Below are positions 1 to 6,197 of a DNA stretch of 6,592 bases, in pieces; position 1 is the stretch's first letter, and the number at the start of each line of letters is the position of its first letter. The stretch is from assembly GCA_902495265.1 (NCBI GenBank), contig CABUWR010000077.1, forward strand, positions 1-6,592. Direction: 5' to 3'. Under the pieces are notes generated by a model. The model had not been told where the DNA came from, made no database searches, and saw only the letters and a program-made list of their open reading frames with translations. Source of the DNA: an uncultured Collinsella sp. (GTDB lineage Bacteria > Actinomycetota > Coriobacteriia > Coriobacteriales > Coriobacteriaceae). A program made the position numbers and the translations under genes.

Positions 1-162
1 CGGACATCGTCAAAACCTGTTCCTTTTTGCCAGGTATAGTCGTGCAACTGCATCGGGTTTTAACGCAGCTCTAAAGAGTGCGAAACAGCTCGGAAAACCT
101 TGCTTCGTAGCATGAGCCTAACGATTGATACCGCCTATGCGCACGGAAGGGTTGTGGGAAAG

Positions 163-687
163 ATGGTCAATTATGGGTTTGGTATGCCGACGCGCTTGGT
201 TGCGGATGGGGATGTGGCTCGCTGGTGCGGGCGATTGGTTGCCCACTACGCTGGCACCAAGGCACTGGTCGTGTTGGGCGGTGACAAGCATACGCGCGAT
301 GAGCTTGTCTCGGCGGCACTTGGTTCGCTCGCTCGAGCCCTACTCGAGCGTGTGCTTTTCCGCTGCGGCTCGTTTGAGGGCGACGGGGGAGACGAACTGG
401 TCGACGAAGCCGTGGCCCTGGCGACCGACGAAGGCGTGGACTTTGTCCTGGCGATTGGCGATGCCGATGCTGCCGGCTTTGCGCGCGAACTCGCGCGTCG
501 CATGGCGGCGCTCGATGCCGGCGAAGACGGTTTTGTCCCTTATGGATGCATTGTCTCGGAGGGCAAGGTGCCTGCTGTCGTGGGCACCGGCGAGGTTCCC
601 GTTTTTGCCATTATCGCGCCCGAACTGCTGGAGGGCATCGGGTCTCCTCTGCGTGAGTTGCTCGGTAGCGTCTGCGCCGTGGCCTAA
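163..687 (+). CDS. Truncated/degenerate iron-containing alcohol dehydrogenase-like protein (NAD-binding half only)
   Basis: Codes for 174 aa. The order of motifs follows the N-terminal Rossmann-like domain of iron-containing alcohol dehydrogenases (YqhD/BdhA type): F-x-x-PTRL near residues 6-12, a beta strand ALVVLGGD at 34-41, DFVLAIG at 93-99 where the family has FLLAVGGGS, VPYGCIVSEG at 125-134 where it has IPMGCVLTLP, and VPVFAIIAPELL at 145-156 where it has QPVFAVLDP. The GGGSxxDxxK dinucleotide loop is replaced by GDADAAGF, and the TGSE motif is not recognisable. The protein stops where the C-terminal helical domain with the iron ligands should begin; a full member is about 390 aa. It is therefore unlikely to be a working dehydrogenase. 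Start choice: ATG at 163 fits the family N-terminus, with GGAAGG at 145-150 as a distant ribosome binding site. In-frame ATG at 112 and TTG at 100 are alternatives. It could be a decayed paralogue or a repurposed binding domain; the reading frame is intact. Confidence 0.7.
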   Translation: MVNYGFGMPTRLVADGDVARWCGRLVAHYAGTKALVVLGGDKHTRDELVSAALGSLARALLERVLFRCGSFEGDGGDELVDEAVALATDEGVDFVLAIGDADAAGFARELARRMAALDAGEDGFVPYGCIVSEGKVPAVVGTGEVPVFAIIAPELLEGIGSPLRELLGSVCAVA

Positions 688-708
688 TATTTGCCATAAA
701 GGGATGGG

Positions 709-761
709 TTATTTTTGGTTGGTAAAGCGTTTGACCTGCCAAAATAAGCCTGTCTCTTTTT
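709..761 (+). terminator. Possible weak intrinsic terminator after the dehydrogenase-like gene
   Basis: TTATTTTTGG at 709-718 can pair with CCAAAATAA at 739-747, with one bulged T. An inner GGT/ACC pairing is possible, and a T run follows at 757-761. The stem is AT-rich and the T run lies about 10 nt past it, so this is only a candidate. It sits 22 nt after the stop codon, where a terminator would be expected. Confidence 0.3.
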
Positions 762-798
762 GATCGGTTGCCGTTTGGGGGCCGATTAGCAACGCTCG

Positions 799-827
799 CT
801 GATTGTAGTCTTGACCTGCGCTAGAAT
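799..827 (+). promoter_or_regulatory. Candidate pgi promoter
   Basis: TAGAAT at 822-827 is a good -10 match (5 of 6 to TATAAT). The -35 position at a 17-nt spacing reads CTGATT, which is a poor match. TTGACC at 811-816 looks like a -35 box but is too close to this -10 to serve it. A transcript starting near 834 would carry a leader of about 50 nt that includes the hairpin before pgi. Confidence 0.3.
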
Positions 828-844
828 AGTGGCATCTGAATGTC

Positions 845-868
845 CGGGCGCATGGAGGCGTGCGCCCG
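845..868 (+). promoter_or_regulatory. Hairpin in the pgi leader with a GGAGG loop
   Basis: CGGGCGCA (845-852) and TGCGCCCG (861-868) form a perfect 8-bp GC-rich stem around the 8-nt loop TGGAGGCG. The loop shows GGAGG, a second Shine-Dalgarno-like sequence upstream of the true one at 875-881. The stem ends 6 nt before the real ribosome binding site, so it leaves that site free. No T run follows, so it is not a terminator. A role in mRNA stability or ribosome standby is inference only. Confidence 0.45.
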
Positions 869-886
869 TATGCTGAGGAGGACTCT

Positions 887-2581
887 ATGGCAACTGTTGC
901 CGCACCTATCGATGCTACGTCGACTGCCGCTTGGAAGGCACTCGAGGCCCATCAGGAGAAGCTCGAGGCCGAAGGTATCGACCTCAAGGCCTGGTTCGCT
1001 GCTGACGCCGACCGCGTGAACAAGCTGAGCTTTGACGCCGGTGACCTGCACTTCGATCTGTCGAAGAACCTGGTGACCGATGAGACCATCAAGCTGCTGT
1101 GCAATCTTGCTCGCGAGGTGAAGCTCGAGGAGCGCCGCGACGCCATGTTCTCTGGCGAGCACATCAACACCACCGAGGACCGCGCTGTCCTGCACACCGC
1201 GCTGCGCCGCCCGGCAAGCGAGAAGGGCCAGCTCATCGTCGACGGCCAGGACGTCGTCGCCGACGTGCACCAGGTCCTCGATCGCATGTATGCCTTCGCC
1301 GAGCGCGTGCGCTCCGGTGAGTGGAAGGGCGTTACCGGCAAGAAGATCGAGCACCTGGTGTCCATCGGCATCGGCGGCTCCGATCTGGGCCCGGTCATGG
1401 CCTACGAGGCCCTGCGTCCCTATGCCGACGCCGGTATCGACTGCCGCTACATCTCCAACATCGATCCCAACGATCAGGCCGAGAAGCTCAAGGGCCTGGA
1501 TCCCGAGACCACGCTCGTGATCATCGTCTCCAAGACCTTCACCACGCTCGAGACCCTCACCAACGCCCGCGAAGTCAAGACCTGGATGCTCGAGCAGCTC
1601 AAGGCTCAGGGCGCCATCGACGGCTCCGATGAGCAGAACGCCGAGGCCGTGGCAAAGCACTTCGTCGCCGTCTCCACCGCACTCGAGAAGGTCGAGGCCT
1701 TCGGTATCGACCCCGCCAACGCCTTCGGTTTCTGGAGCTGGGTCGGTGGCCGCTATTCCGTTGACTCCGCCGTGGGCCTGTCGCTGATCGTCGTGCTCGG
1801 CCCCGAGCGCTTCCAACAGTTCCTCGAGGGCTTCCACGCCATCGACGAGTACTTCTGCAACACGCCGCTCGAGAACAATGCCGTCGCGCTGATGGGCCTG
1901 CTCAACGTCTGGTACGTCAACTTCTTCGGTTCCAAGAGCCACGCCGTGCTGCCGTACTGCCAGTACCTGCACCGTTTCCCGGCCTACCTGCAGCAGCTCA
2001 CCATGGAGTCCAACGGCAAGCACGTCCGCTGGGACGGCAGCGCCGTGACCTCCGATACCGGTGAGATCTTCTGGGGCGAGCCCGGCACCAACGGCCAGCA
2101 CGCCTTCTACCAGCTGCTGCACCAGGGCACTGTGGTGGTTCCGGCCGACTTTATCGCTTTCGCCAACACTGCCAACCCTGCGACCGACAGCGGTCAGGAC
2201 GTGCACGAGCTGTTCCTGGGCAACTTCCTGGCCCAGACCAAGGCGCTCGCCTTTGGCAAGACGGCCGACGAGGTGCGCGCCGAGGGCACGCCCGAGCAGA
2301 TCGTCCCGGCCCGCTGCTTTGAGGGTAACCGTCCGACGACCTCGATCTTTGGCGACACGCTGACCCCGTTCGCACTCGGCGAGCTCATCGCACTGTACGA
2401 GCACATCACGTTTGTCGAGGGCACGGTCTGGGGCATCGACTCCTACGACCAGTGGGGCGTTGAGCTGGGCAAGCAGCTTGCCAAGCAGATTACCCCGGCC
2501 TTCCACGACGACGCCGCCAAGGCCGAGCAGGACGCTTCGACCCAGGCGCTTATCGAGTTCTATCGCGCTCACCGTAAGTAG
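887..2581 (+). CDS. pgi: Glucose-6-phosphate isomerase
   Basis: Cytosolic glycolytic enzyme that interconverts glucose 6-phosphate and fructose 6-phosphate. The 564-aa product has the usual length for the long bacterial Pgi form (about 550 aa). Family signatures are present: GSDLGP and SKTFTT in the sugar-phosphate-binding SIS domain, [11 protein letters not shown] (signature 1), and [13 protein letters not shown] (signature 2). Catalytic residues expected from the family are in place: Glu374 in MESNGK, His405 in [10 protein letters not shown], and Lys529 at the end of signature 2. The start is ATG at 887 because GAGGAGG at 875-881 sits 5 nt before it; an in-frame GTG at 860 lies inside a hairpin and lacks a usable ribosome binding site. 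The gene appears monocistronic, with its own leader hairpin and a strong terminator, and it converges with the minus-strand operon downstream. Nothing in it looks damaged. Confidence 0.98.
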   Translation: MATVAAPIDATSTAAWKALEAHQEKLEAEGIDLKAWFAADADRVNKLSFDAGDLHFDLSKNLVTDETIKLLCNLAREVKLEERRDAMFSGEHINTTEDRAVLHTALRRPASEKGQLIVDGQDVVADVHQVLDRMYAFAERVRSGEWKGVTGKKIEHLVSIGIGGSDLGPVMAYEALRPYADAGIDCRYISNIDPNDQAEKLKGLDPETTLVIIVSKTFTTLETLTNAREVKTWMLEQLKAQGAIDGSDEQNAEAVAKHFVAVSTALEKVEAFGIDPANAFGFWSWVGGRYSVDSAVGLSLIVVLGPERFQQFLEGFHAIDEYFCNTPLENNAVALMGLLNVWYVNFFGSKSHAVLPYCQYLHRFPAYLQQLTMESNGKHVRWDGSAVTSDTGEIFWGEPGTNGQHAFYQLLHQGTVVVPADFIAFANTANPATDSGQDVHELFLGNFLAQTKALAFGKTADEVRAEGTPEQIVPARCFEGNRPTTSIFGDTLTPFALGELIALYEHITFVEGTVWGIDSYDQWGVELGKQLAKQITPAFHDDAAKAEQDASTQALIEFYRAHRK

Positions 2582-2614
2582 CCGCTGCTGTTAACGCATC
2601 GCGCCTTATAGTCA

Positions 2615-2651
2615 GGGCCCGTATCCTATCGGATGCGGGCCCCTTTGCTTT
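2615..2651 (+). terminator. Intrinsic terminator of pgi
   Basis: GGGCCCGTATCC (2615-2626) pairs over 12 positions, with one G-U wobble, with GGATGCGGGCCC (2631-2642) around the tetraloop TATC. It is followed by the T-rich tail CTTTGCTTT. It lies 33 nt after the pgi stop. On the minus strand the stem is not followed by a T run, so it probably does not efficiently stop transcripts arriving from the TraG-like gene. Confidence 0.88.
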
Positions 2652-2721
2652 GCCGTGGTCCCGGGGCGCACGGCCTTTGTGGAACATCGCCGGGGCGCCG
2701 CGCGCTGCGAGAACCCTGCGC

Positions 2722-4026
2722 CTAGATCTTGGCCTCCGCATGGCCTCGCTGCGCCTCGGGCAGCTCCCCATAGAGCGGATGGTCTTCGAGCCTAAAGCGC
2801 TCGACCTGTTCGGGAGTGCGACCGCGTACAAAGAGCCACGAGCGATCGATCGGCGTCGCCATGAGCGTGCTGAGCAGCGCGTCGGCGCGGTCGGAAAATA
2901 CCCGGGCACTCTCGGGATCCTGGAACGCCAGCACCAGATGCGTGTCGCAGTTGCCCATGATGGAGCGTGCGCGTGCCTCGCCATAGAGCGCATCGAGCTG
3001 GTTGGTCGACTGCAGCAGCAGCGTTGCCCAGATGTTGCGGCTTCGGATAATCGAGAGCACGTTGTCGATCTGGGGGATCTGCAGATTTGCGAAGTCATCG
3101 AGCATAAAGCGCACGGGCACGGGCAGGCTGCCGTCGGGCTGCCTATCGGCCTCACGAATGAGGCCCATAAACGCCTGCGAAATAAAGAGGCCGGTCAGCG
3201 GATCGAGATTGCGGTCAATATCGCTCACGGTTACAAATAGGGCGCAGGGGGTGTGTCCCATGGAAGCGAAGTCCACCTGATGGCACTCACGATAGAGCTG
3301 TGCCGCACCGTCGAATCCCAGACACATGACCTTTTCGGCAAGGATGCCGACGATGCTCGCGTGCATGCGCTCGGCATTTTGCGTAATGGCGTAGCGCCGC
3401 CATAGCGAGAGGGCATAGCTTTGGGGGTCGATCGTGATCAGGTCGTCAAACAATCGACCCGTGGCACCGTCCTGCAGGTGCTCGATCAGCTTGATGACCG
3501 AGCTGATCGTCTGCTCGTCGGCGGGTAGCTGTTCGGTGACGTAGGCGATAAGACACGACAGCAGGTTTGCCGCCGCATGATCCCAAAAAGGCTGGTTGTT
3601 GTCCTCGATGGGGCAGATGGCCTTTGCCACCGAGAGGATGTCCTGCTGGTTGGGCCTGCCGTCCGCCTTGCGGCGAATGTGCCTCAGGGGGTTGTAGCCG
3701 CAGCGCTCGATGCCGGGCGCAAGGGCCGGGACGGTGTTGAGGTCGGCGAAGTTGAGACATTGCACGCGGTAACCGTGGGCTGCCAGCACGGGTCCCACTT
3801 CGCGACAGAGCGTGCCTTTGGTGTCGAGCACGATGTAGCTTGCGTTCATTTGCAGCAGGTTGGGCTTGAGGACGTTTCGGGTCTTGCCGGCTCCCGAGGG
3901 GCCGATCACAAGTGCATTGTTGTTGAGTCCCGTTTGGCGGGTGTCGCAGGAAAGCGTTCGATCCTTGGCGAGGATGGTGGACAATGCGGACTCAGATGCG
4001 GCGAGGCGGCTGGCGAGGTTAGACAT
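2722..4026 (-). CDS. VirD4/TraG-type coupling ATPase lacking a membrane anchor
   Basis: 434-aa P-loop ATPase of the type IV secretion coupling protein family (TraG/VirD4), whose members form hexameric rings that move DNA or protein substrates. Visible motifs: N-N-N-ALVIGPSGAGKTRNVLKPN with Walker A at 42-49; DTKGTL at 68-73 (family DPKGEL); FWDHAAANLL at 148-157; VSDID at 267-271; Walker B VRFMLDDFAN at 305-314, with Asp311 where the usual motif has Glu; IIRSRN at 326-331; LLLQSTNQL at 336-344; and IMGNCDTHLVL at 356-366. No hydrophobic segment precedes Walker A. Typical VirD4/TraG proteins are about 600 aa with N-terminal membrane helices, so this one is predicted to be soluble. The start is ATG at 4026: AAGGAGG at 4033-4039 lies 6 nt upstream, and the start overlaps the clpP-like stop by 8 nt, suggesting translational coupling. 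The same frame is also open upstream to 4635. No relaxase or other conjugation gene is visible, so the substrate is unknown. Confidence 0.88.
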   Translation of the reverse strand: MSNLASRLAASESALSTILAKDRTLSCDTRQTGLNNNALVIGPSGAGKTRNVLKPNLLQMNASYIVLDTKGTLCREVGPVLAAHGYRVQCLNFADLNTVPALAPGIERCGYNPLRHIRRKADGRPNQQDILSVAKAICPIEDNNQPFWDHAAANLLSCLIAYVTEQLPADEQTISSVIKLIEHLQDGATGRLFDDLITIDPQSYALSLWRRYAITQNAERMHASIVGILAEKVMCLGFDGAAQLYRECHQVDFASMGHTPCALFVTVSDIDRNLDPLTGLFISQAFMGLIREADRQPDGSLPVPVRFMLDDFANLQIPQIDNVLSIIRSRNIWATLLLQSTNQLDALYGEARARSIMGNCDTHLVLAFQDPESARVFSDRADALLSTLMATPIDRSWLFVRGRTPEQVERFRLEDHPLYGELPEAQRGHAEAKI

Positions 4027-4032
4027 GGGCGA

Positions 4033-4039
4033 CCTCCTT
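4033..4039 (-). promoter_or_regulatory. Ribosome binding site of the TraG-like gene inside the clpP-like gene
   Basis: On the minus strand AAGGAGG lies 6 nt before ATG at 4026. The sequence ATGTCTAA carries the TraG-like start and the clpP-like stop in overlapping frames. This decides the start of the TraG-like protein and indicates that the two genes were designed as separate, coupled products despite the open frame through both. Confidence 0.85.
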
Positions 4040-4233
4040 GGTGGTCGAGAGGATTTCGTGGGCAAAGCCGAGCTCGACGGCGCGCTCGGCCGAAAGGTAG
4101 GTGTCTTTTGCAGTGAGGGACTGGATGCGCTTGGGCGTGAGGCCGCTGCGGTCCGAGAGGATTTGCGTGAGGGTCTTGCGGGTCTGCATGAGACGCCGGC
4201 TGGTTTCCTGCAGCGCAAGTGCCGAGCCGCCTG

Positions 4234-4243
4234 CCCCTGGGGG
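4234..4243 (-). other. Frame-change site in the clpP-like gene
   Basis: On the minus strand this reads CCCCCAGGGG. Upstream the ClpP homology is in the frame ATC-CCC-CAG-GGG; downstream it continues in the frame CCC-CCA-GGG-GCA, one base earlier. Both runs would let a CCC or GGG codon re-pair after a one-base backward slip, and both are also places where sequencing or replication can drop a base. Confidence 0.7.
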
Positions 4244-4698
4244 ATCAGCGGGTCGTGAATCATGAGCTCTGCATGGGGCGCCATACGGCGATCGTCGCCG
4301 CTCATAAAGATCACAGCGCCCATGGACGCGGCGAATTCCAGGCAGACGGTGCGGATGGGGCACGATGCGAGGCGCATGGCGTCATAGATCGCAAGACCCG
4401 ATCGCACGCTTCCGCCGGCGCTGGCGACAAATATGGTGATGGGGCGGCTGGGGTCGGTGGCATCGAGCAGGCGGATCTGCTGGCATAGGTCGTGGGCCAT
4501 CGGGGTTTCGATGTTTCCCATGACGGAGAGCTCGCGACGGGCGAGCATCTCATCGTAAATGCTGGTGAGCGTGATGCCTCGGGCGGATTCACGCATGGTG
4601 AGGGGGCTGATGATGGGGGAATGATTGGTGTCCATGAGGACTCCTTTCTGTTGGTTGTGTTGTGGAATAGGATTGTTGCCCGCGGAGGGGCTGGCGGG

Positions 4699-5589
4699 CT
4701 ACAGGGTTCGTCCGAGCCTGAGATCGAGTTCGGTTGTGGGGCAGGCTGCCTGTTCGTGCGGCTCGCAAGCGCCAAGGGCTCCAAAGCGATGGAGCGTTGC
4801 GACGGGCGTGGTGTAGGCGAGCCGCAGCTGATGCTCGACAGGGGCACATCCGTCATTTTTGTAATGAGCCGCGTAGTACTGCGCGATGCTGGCGCTCATC
4901 TCGCTGCCATTGTGATGGCGCTCAAACTGGCGTCTGCAGGTCTCGATGATCTTTGCTACCGACTTGGGTGCCGTCGCGGGAACAAGGGCGAGATAGCCCT
5001 CAAATAGCTCGTTGATGCTCAGGAGGCACAGCAGGTCGATCAGCGTCCTTATGGCTGTTCCCTCGGCAGAAAAATGCGCGGTCATGCGGTTATATCGGTT
5101 GCGGTCGACGATGGTCGCATGGGGTCTTGGAGTTTTCTGCCCCGTGGTCCCGGGCTTTTGCCGCGCCTGTGTATTGAGCTCGACGTTGCAGCGCTTGAGG
5201 CCGTCCAACGGAAGGAACAGTGCGGTGCGCAGGGTGTTTCGCTTGCTTTCGAGTTCATGACGCTCGTCGGGTTCCCATTCGAGCTTGAGTTTCGTGTCGA
5301 GCGCCGTAAGCATATGGGCTAGGCAGCCTACGGTAAGAACGCACGAATCGTTGTCGCGTTTTGGGGCATAGGGGTCTGTCAGCTTGCGAATGTCGGGGTC
5401 GCCCATGATCTTTGTGCAGCGCTTCAGCAGTTGAGGGTGGTCGGCCAAGATCGTCGCGAGCGGTAGCGATGCGTAGTTCTTGATGGTCGCGGCGGCAAAG
5501 GCGGCGTCATATTCGTTTGCATATGCTCGCTCAATGCGGGCATCCAGAATGCTTTTCTTATCGCCGTCTTCAGCGTGGTGGTTTGTCAT
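4699..5589 (-). CDS. Hypothetical protein, first gene of the ClpP/TraG-like operon
   Basis: I do not recognise the 296-aa product. It is mostly helical in character, rich in charged residues, and has no signal peptide or convincing membrane segment; the most hydrophobic stretch, around 182-204, is interrupted by acidic residues. Residues 140-170 are Lys/Arg/Thr/Pro-rich and probably a linker between an N-terminal half (with KRDNDSCVLTVGCLAHML) and a C-terminal half containing seven or more His residues and Cys250s-280s region elements such as GACEPHEQAAC. No metal-binding spacing is clear. The start is ATG at 5589, with GGAG at 5595-5598 five nt upstream; the frame stays open to 5745, but that part is made of short DNA repeats and has no better start. 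The gene ends 63 nt before the clpP-like gene on the same strand with no terminator, so the three genes are probably co-transcribed. It may be an adaptor, substrate or regulator of that pair; this is inference from position only. Confidence 0.75.
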   Translation of the reverse strand: MTNHHAEDGDKKSILDARIERAYANEYDAAFAAATIKNYASLPLATILADHPQLLKRCTKIMGDPDIRKLTDPYAPKRDNDSCVLTVGCLAHMLTALDTKLKLEWEPDERHELESKRNTLRTALFLPLDGLKRCNVELNTQARQKPGTTGQKTPRPHATIVDRNRYNRMTAHFSAEGTAIRTLIDLLCLLSINELFEGYLALVPATAPKSVAKIIETCRRQFERHHNGSEMSASIAQYYAAHYKNDGCAPVEHQLRLAYTTPVATLHRFGALGACEPHEQAACPTTELDLRLGRTL

Positions 5590-5639
5590 AGCTTCTCCAA
5601 TCGGTTGATATTCGTGCTGTTTGTTGATGTGTTGGTTGT

Positions 5640-5672
5640 CGTGAGTGATGTGCTTGCCGTGGGTGATGTGCT
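5640..5672. repeat. Two 15-bp direct repeats at 18-bp spacing, with a third partial copy
   Basis: CGTGAGTGATGTGCT (5640-5654) and CGTGGGTGATGTGCT (5658-5672) differ at one base and lie exactly 18 bp apart. A shorter copy of the core, TGATGTG, lies at 5625-5631. They sit 36-83 bp upstream of the hypothetical gene start on the minus strand, in its predicted leader. They could bind a regulator or be chance low-complexity sequence. Confidence 0.5.
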
Positions 5673-5931
5673 GACGTTGGGGTGCTATGCGGTTTTCAAT
5701 GAGCCCGTGAGGCAGTTGCTGCAGGGGCGGGATGGAACGGCCCATGCAAGGCGGAAGGCATCGTGCTCAAAATCGAGACAGCAATGCCCTGGGTGCCTCA
5801 CATGTGGCAGTTACCTCATTAAGTTGTCATTGCGTTTGGGGTTGTACTTTGCCGATCTTCCTTCTCTTACACGCTGAAAACTGAAACTGAATATGCTCGA
5901 TCAAACGATGACCACCGGAGCGATCATCTTT

Positions 5932-5986
5932 AAAGTACGTTCGTTTTGCCGATTTGACAAGAACTAATTTTGAAATTTTTTTCTAC
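5932..5986 (-). promoter_or_regulatory. Candidate promoter of the minus-strand operon, with A/T-rich upstream tract
   Basis: On the minus strand TTGTCA (5955-5960; one mismatch to TTGACA) is followed after exactly 17 nt by TACTTT (5932-5937), which keeps the first, second and last bases of TATAAT. Directly upstream of the -35, at 5961-5986, lies an A/T-rich stretch with A7 and T3 runs, resembling an UP element. Transcription from here would give the hypothetical gene a leader of about 335 nt. Confidence 0.4.
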
Positions 5987-6197
5987 GGGATGAAATGAGG
6001 TCGGTGGGACGGCCGCGTTTAGCGTCGCCAGCTTGGTATGTGGTGGCTCGGCGTTTGGGCTGGAGCGACTGAGCCCCGAGATGGCGTCCCGTTCATGTTT
6101 GAGACAATATATGACTTTTTGCCCGTTGCAAACAGAGTCGCGGTGGGTGTTCTGTATGATGGCTCAGACAAGGTTGTTCAATGACAGGGAGGCATAT

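Larger units (their letters stand above)
4019..4635 (-). pseudogene. ClpP-like serine peptidase gene with a -1 frame change
   Basis: ClpP-family peptidase read in two frames. The first part (ATG at 4635 to about 4240) gives SARGITLTSIYDEML, the oxyanion loop SAGGSV at 72-77 (family SPGGSV), the catalytic Ser104 in AASMG and His127 in MIHDPL. The second part, one frame back, gives SALALQETSRRLM and AKDTYLSAERAVELGF, with Asp178 in the position of the third triad residue (numbering after joining the frames). The joined protein is 205 aa, the normal ClpP length, with all three catalytic residues. ClpP proteins assemble into barrel-shaped peptidases served by AAA+ unfoldases. The start has an excellent ribosome binding site, AAAGGAG at 4641-4647. 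As given, the sequence lacks one base, or needs -1 slippage, near 4234-4243. This could be a sequencing error, a real mutation or programmed frameshifting; the intact downstream half argues for a recent or artefactual event. It is probably a specialised paralogue rather than the housekeeping ClpP. Confidence 0.85.
5590..6197. other. Divergent intergenic region of about 600 bp
   Basis: No convincing gene is seen here on either strand. From left to right it holds the ribosome binding site of the minus-strand hypothetical gene, the direct repeats at 5640-5672, a CTGAAA-type tandem (5874-5891), the candidate minus-strand promoter, an A/T-rich tract, and a GC-rich stretch with pairing potential (GGGACGGCC at 6006-6014 with GGCGTCCC at 6083-6090; GGGCT at 6057-6061 with AGCCC at 6072-6076). 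It ends with the ribosome binding site AGGGAGG at 6186-6192 of the hydrolase gene. Confidence 0.6.

Noticed and set aside
821..2572. 583-codon open frame antisense to the whole of pgi
   Set aside because: It mirrors the codon pattern of a strongly conserved GC-rich gene, reads as repetitive Leu/Gly/Val/Asp-rich sequence, and has no family motif. It is a shadow of pgi.
2650..3240. Plus-strand ORFs opposite the TraG-like gene
   Set aside because: No motifs are seen; the opposite frame carries clear Walker motifs, so these are shadows.
3307..3330. LGF tripeptide (near residue 236) in the TraG-like ATPase as an IGF-type ClpP-docking loop
   Set aside because: It falls in a segment that aligns with an ordinary conserved stretch of TraG proteins, and a three-residue match is easily due to chance.
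2722..4635. A single 637-aa ClpP-TraG fusion protein as the main product
   Set aside because: The middle stretch of about 70 residues is out-of-frame ClpP coding sequence, and the TraG-like part has its own strong ribosome binding site and coupled start. It is kept only as a possible by-product in the findings.
4678..4699. Terminator between the hypothetical gene and the clpP-like gene
   Set aside because: GCCCGC/GCGGGC can form a 6-bp stem, but on the minus strand it overlaps the stop codon and no T run follows.
5575..5877. Plus-strand 100-codon ORF with a hydrophobic start
   Set aside because: It has a GTG start without a ribosome binding site, overlaps the start of the minus-strand gene, and its Val/Leu-rich part only translates the GTGATGTG repeats.
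6126..6160. Promoter for the HAD hydrolase from TTGCAA and TATGAT
   Set aside because: TATGAT at 6155-6160 is a fair -10, but the spacing to TTGCAA is 23 nt and no better -35 lies at 16-18 nt.
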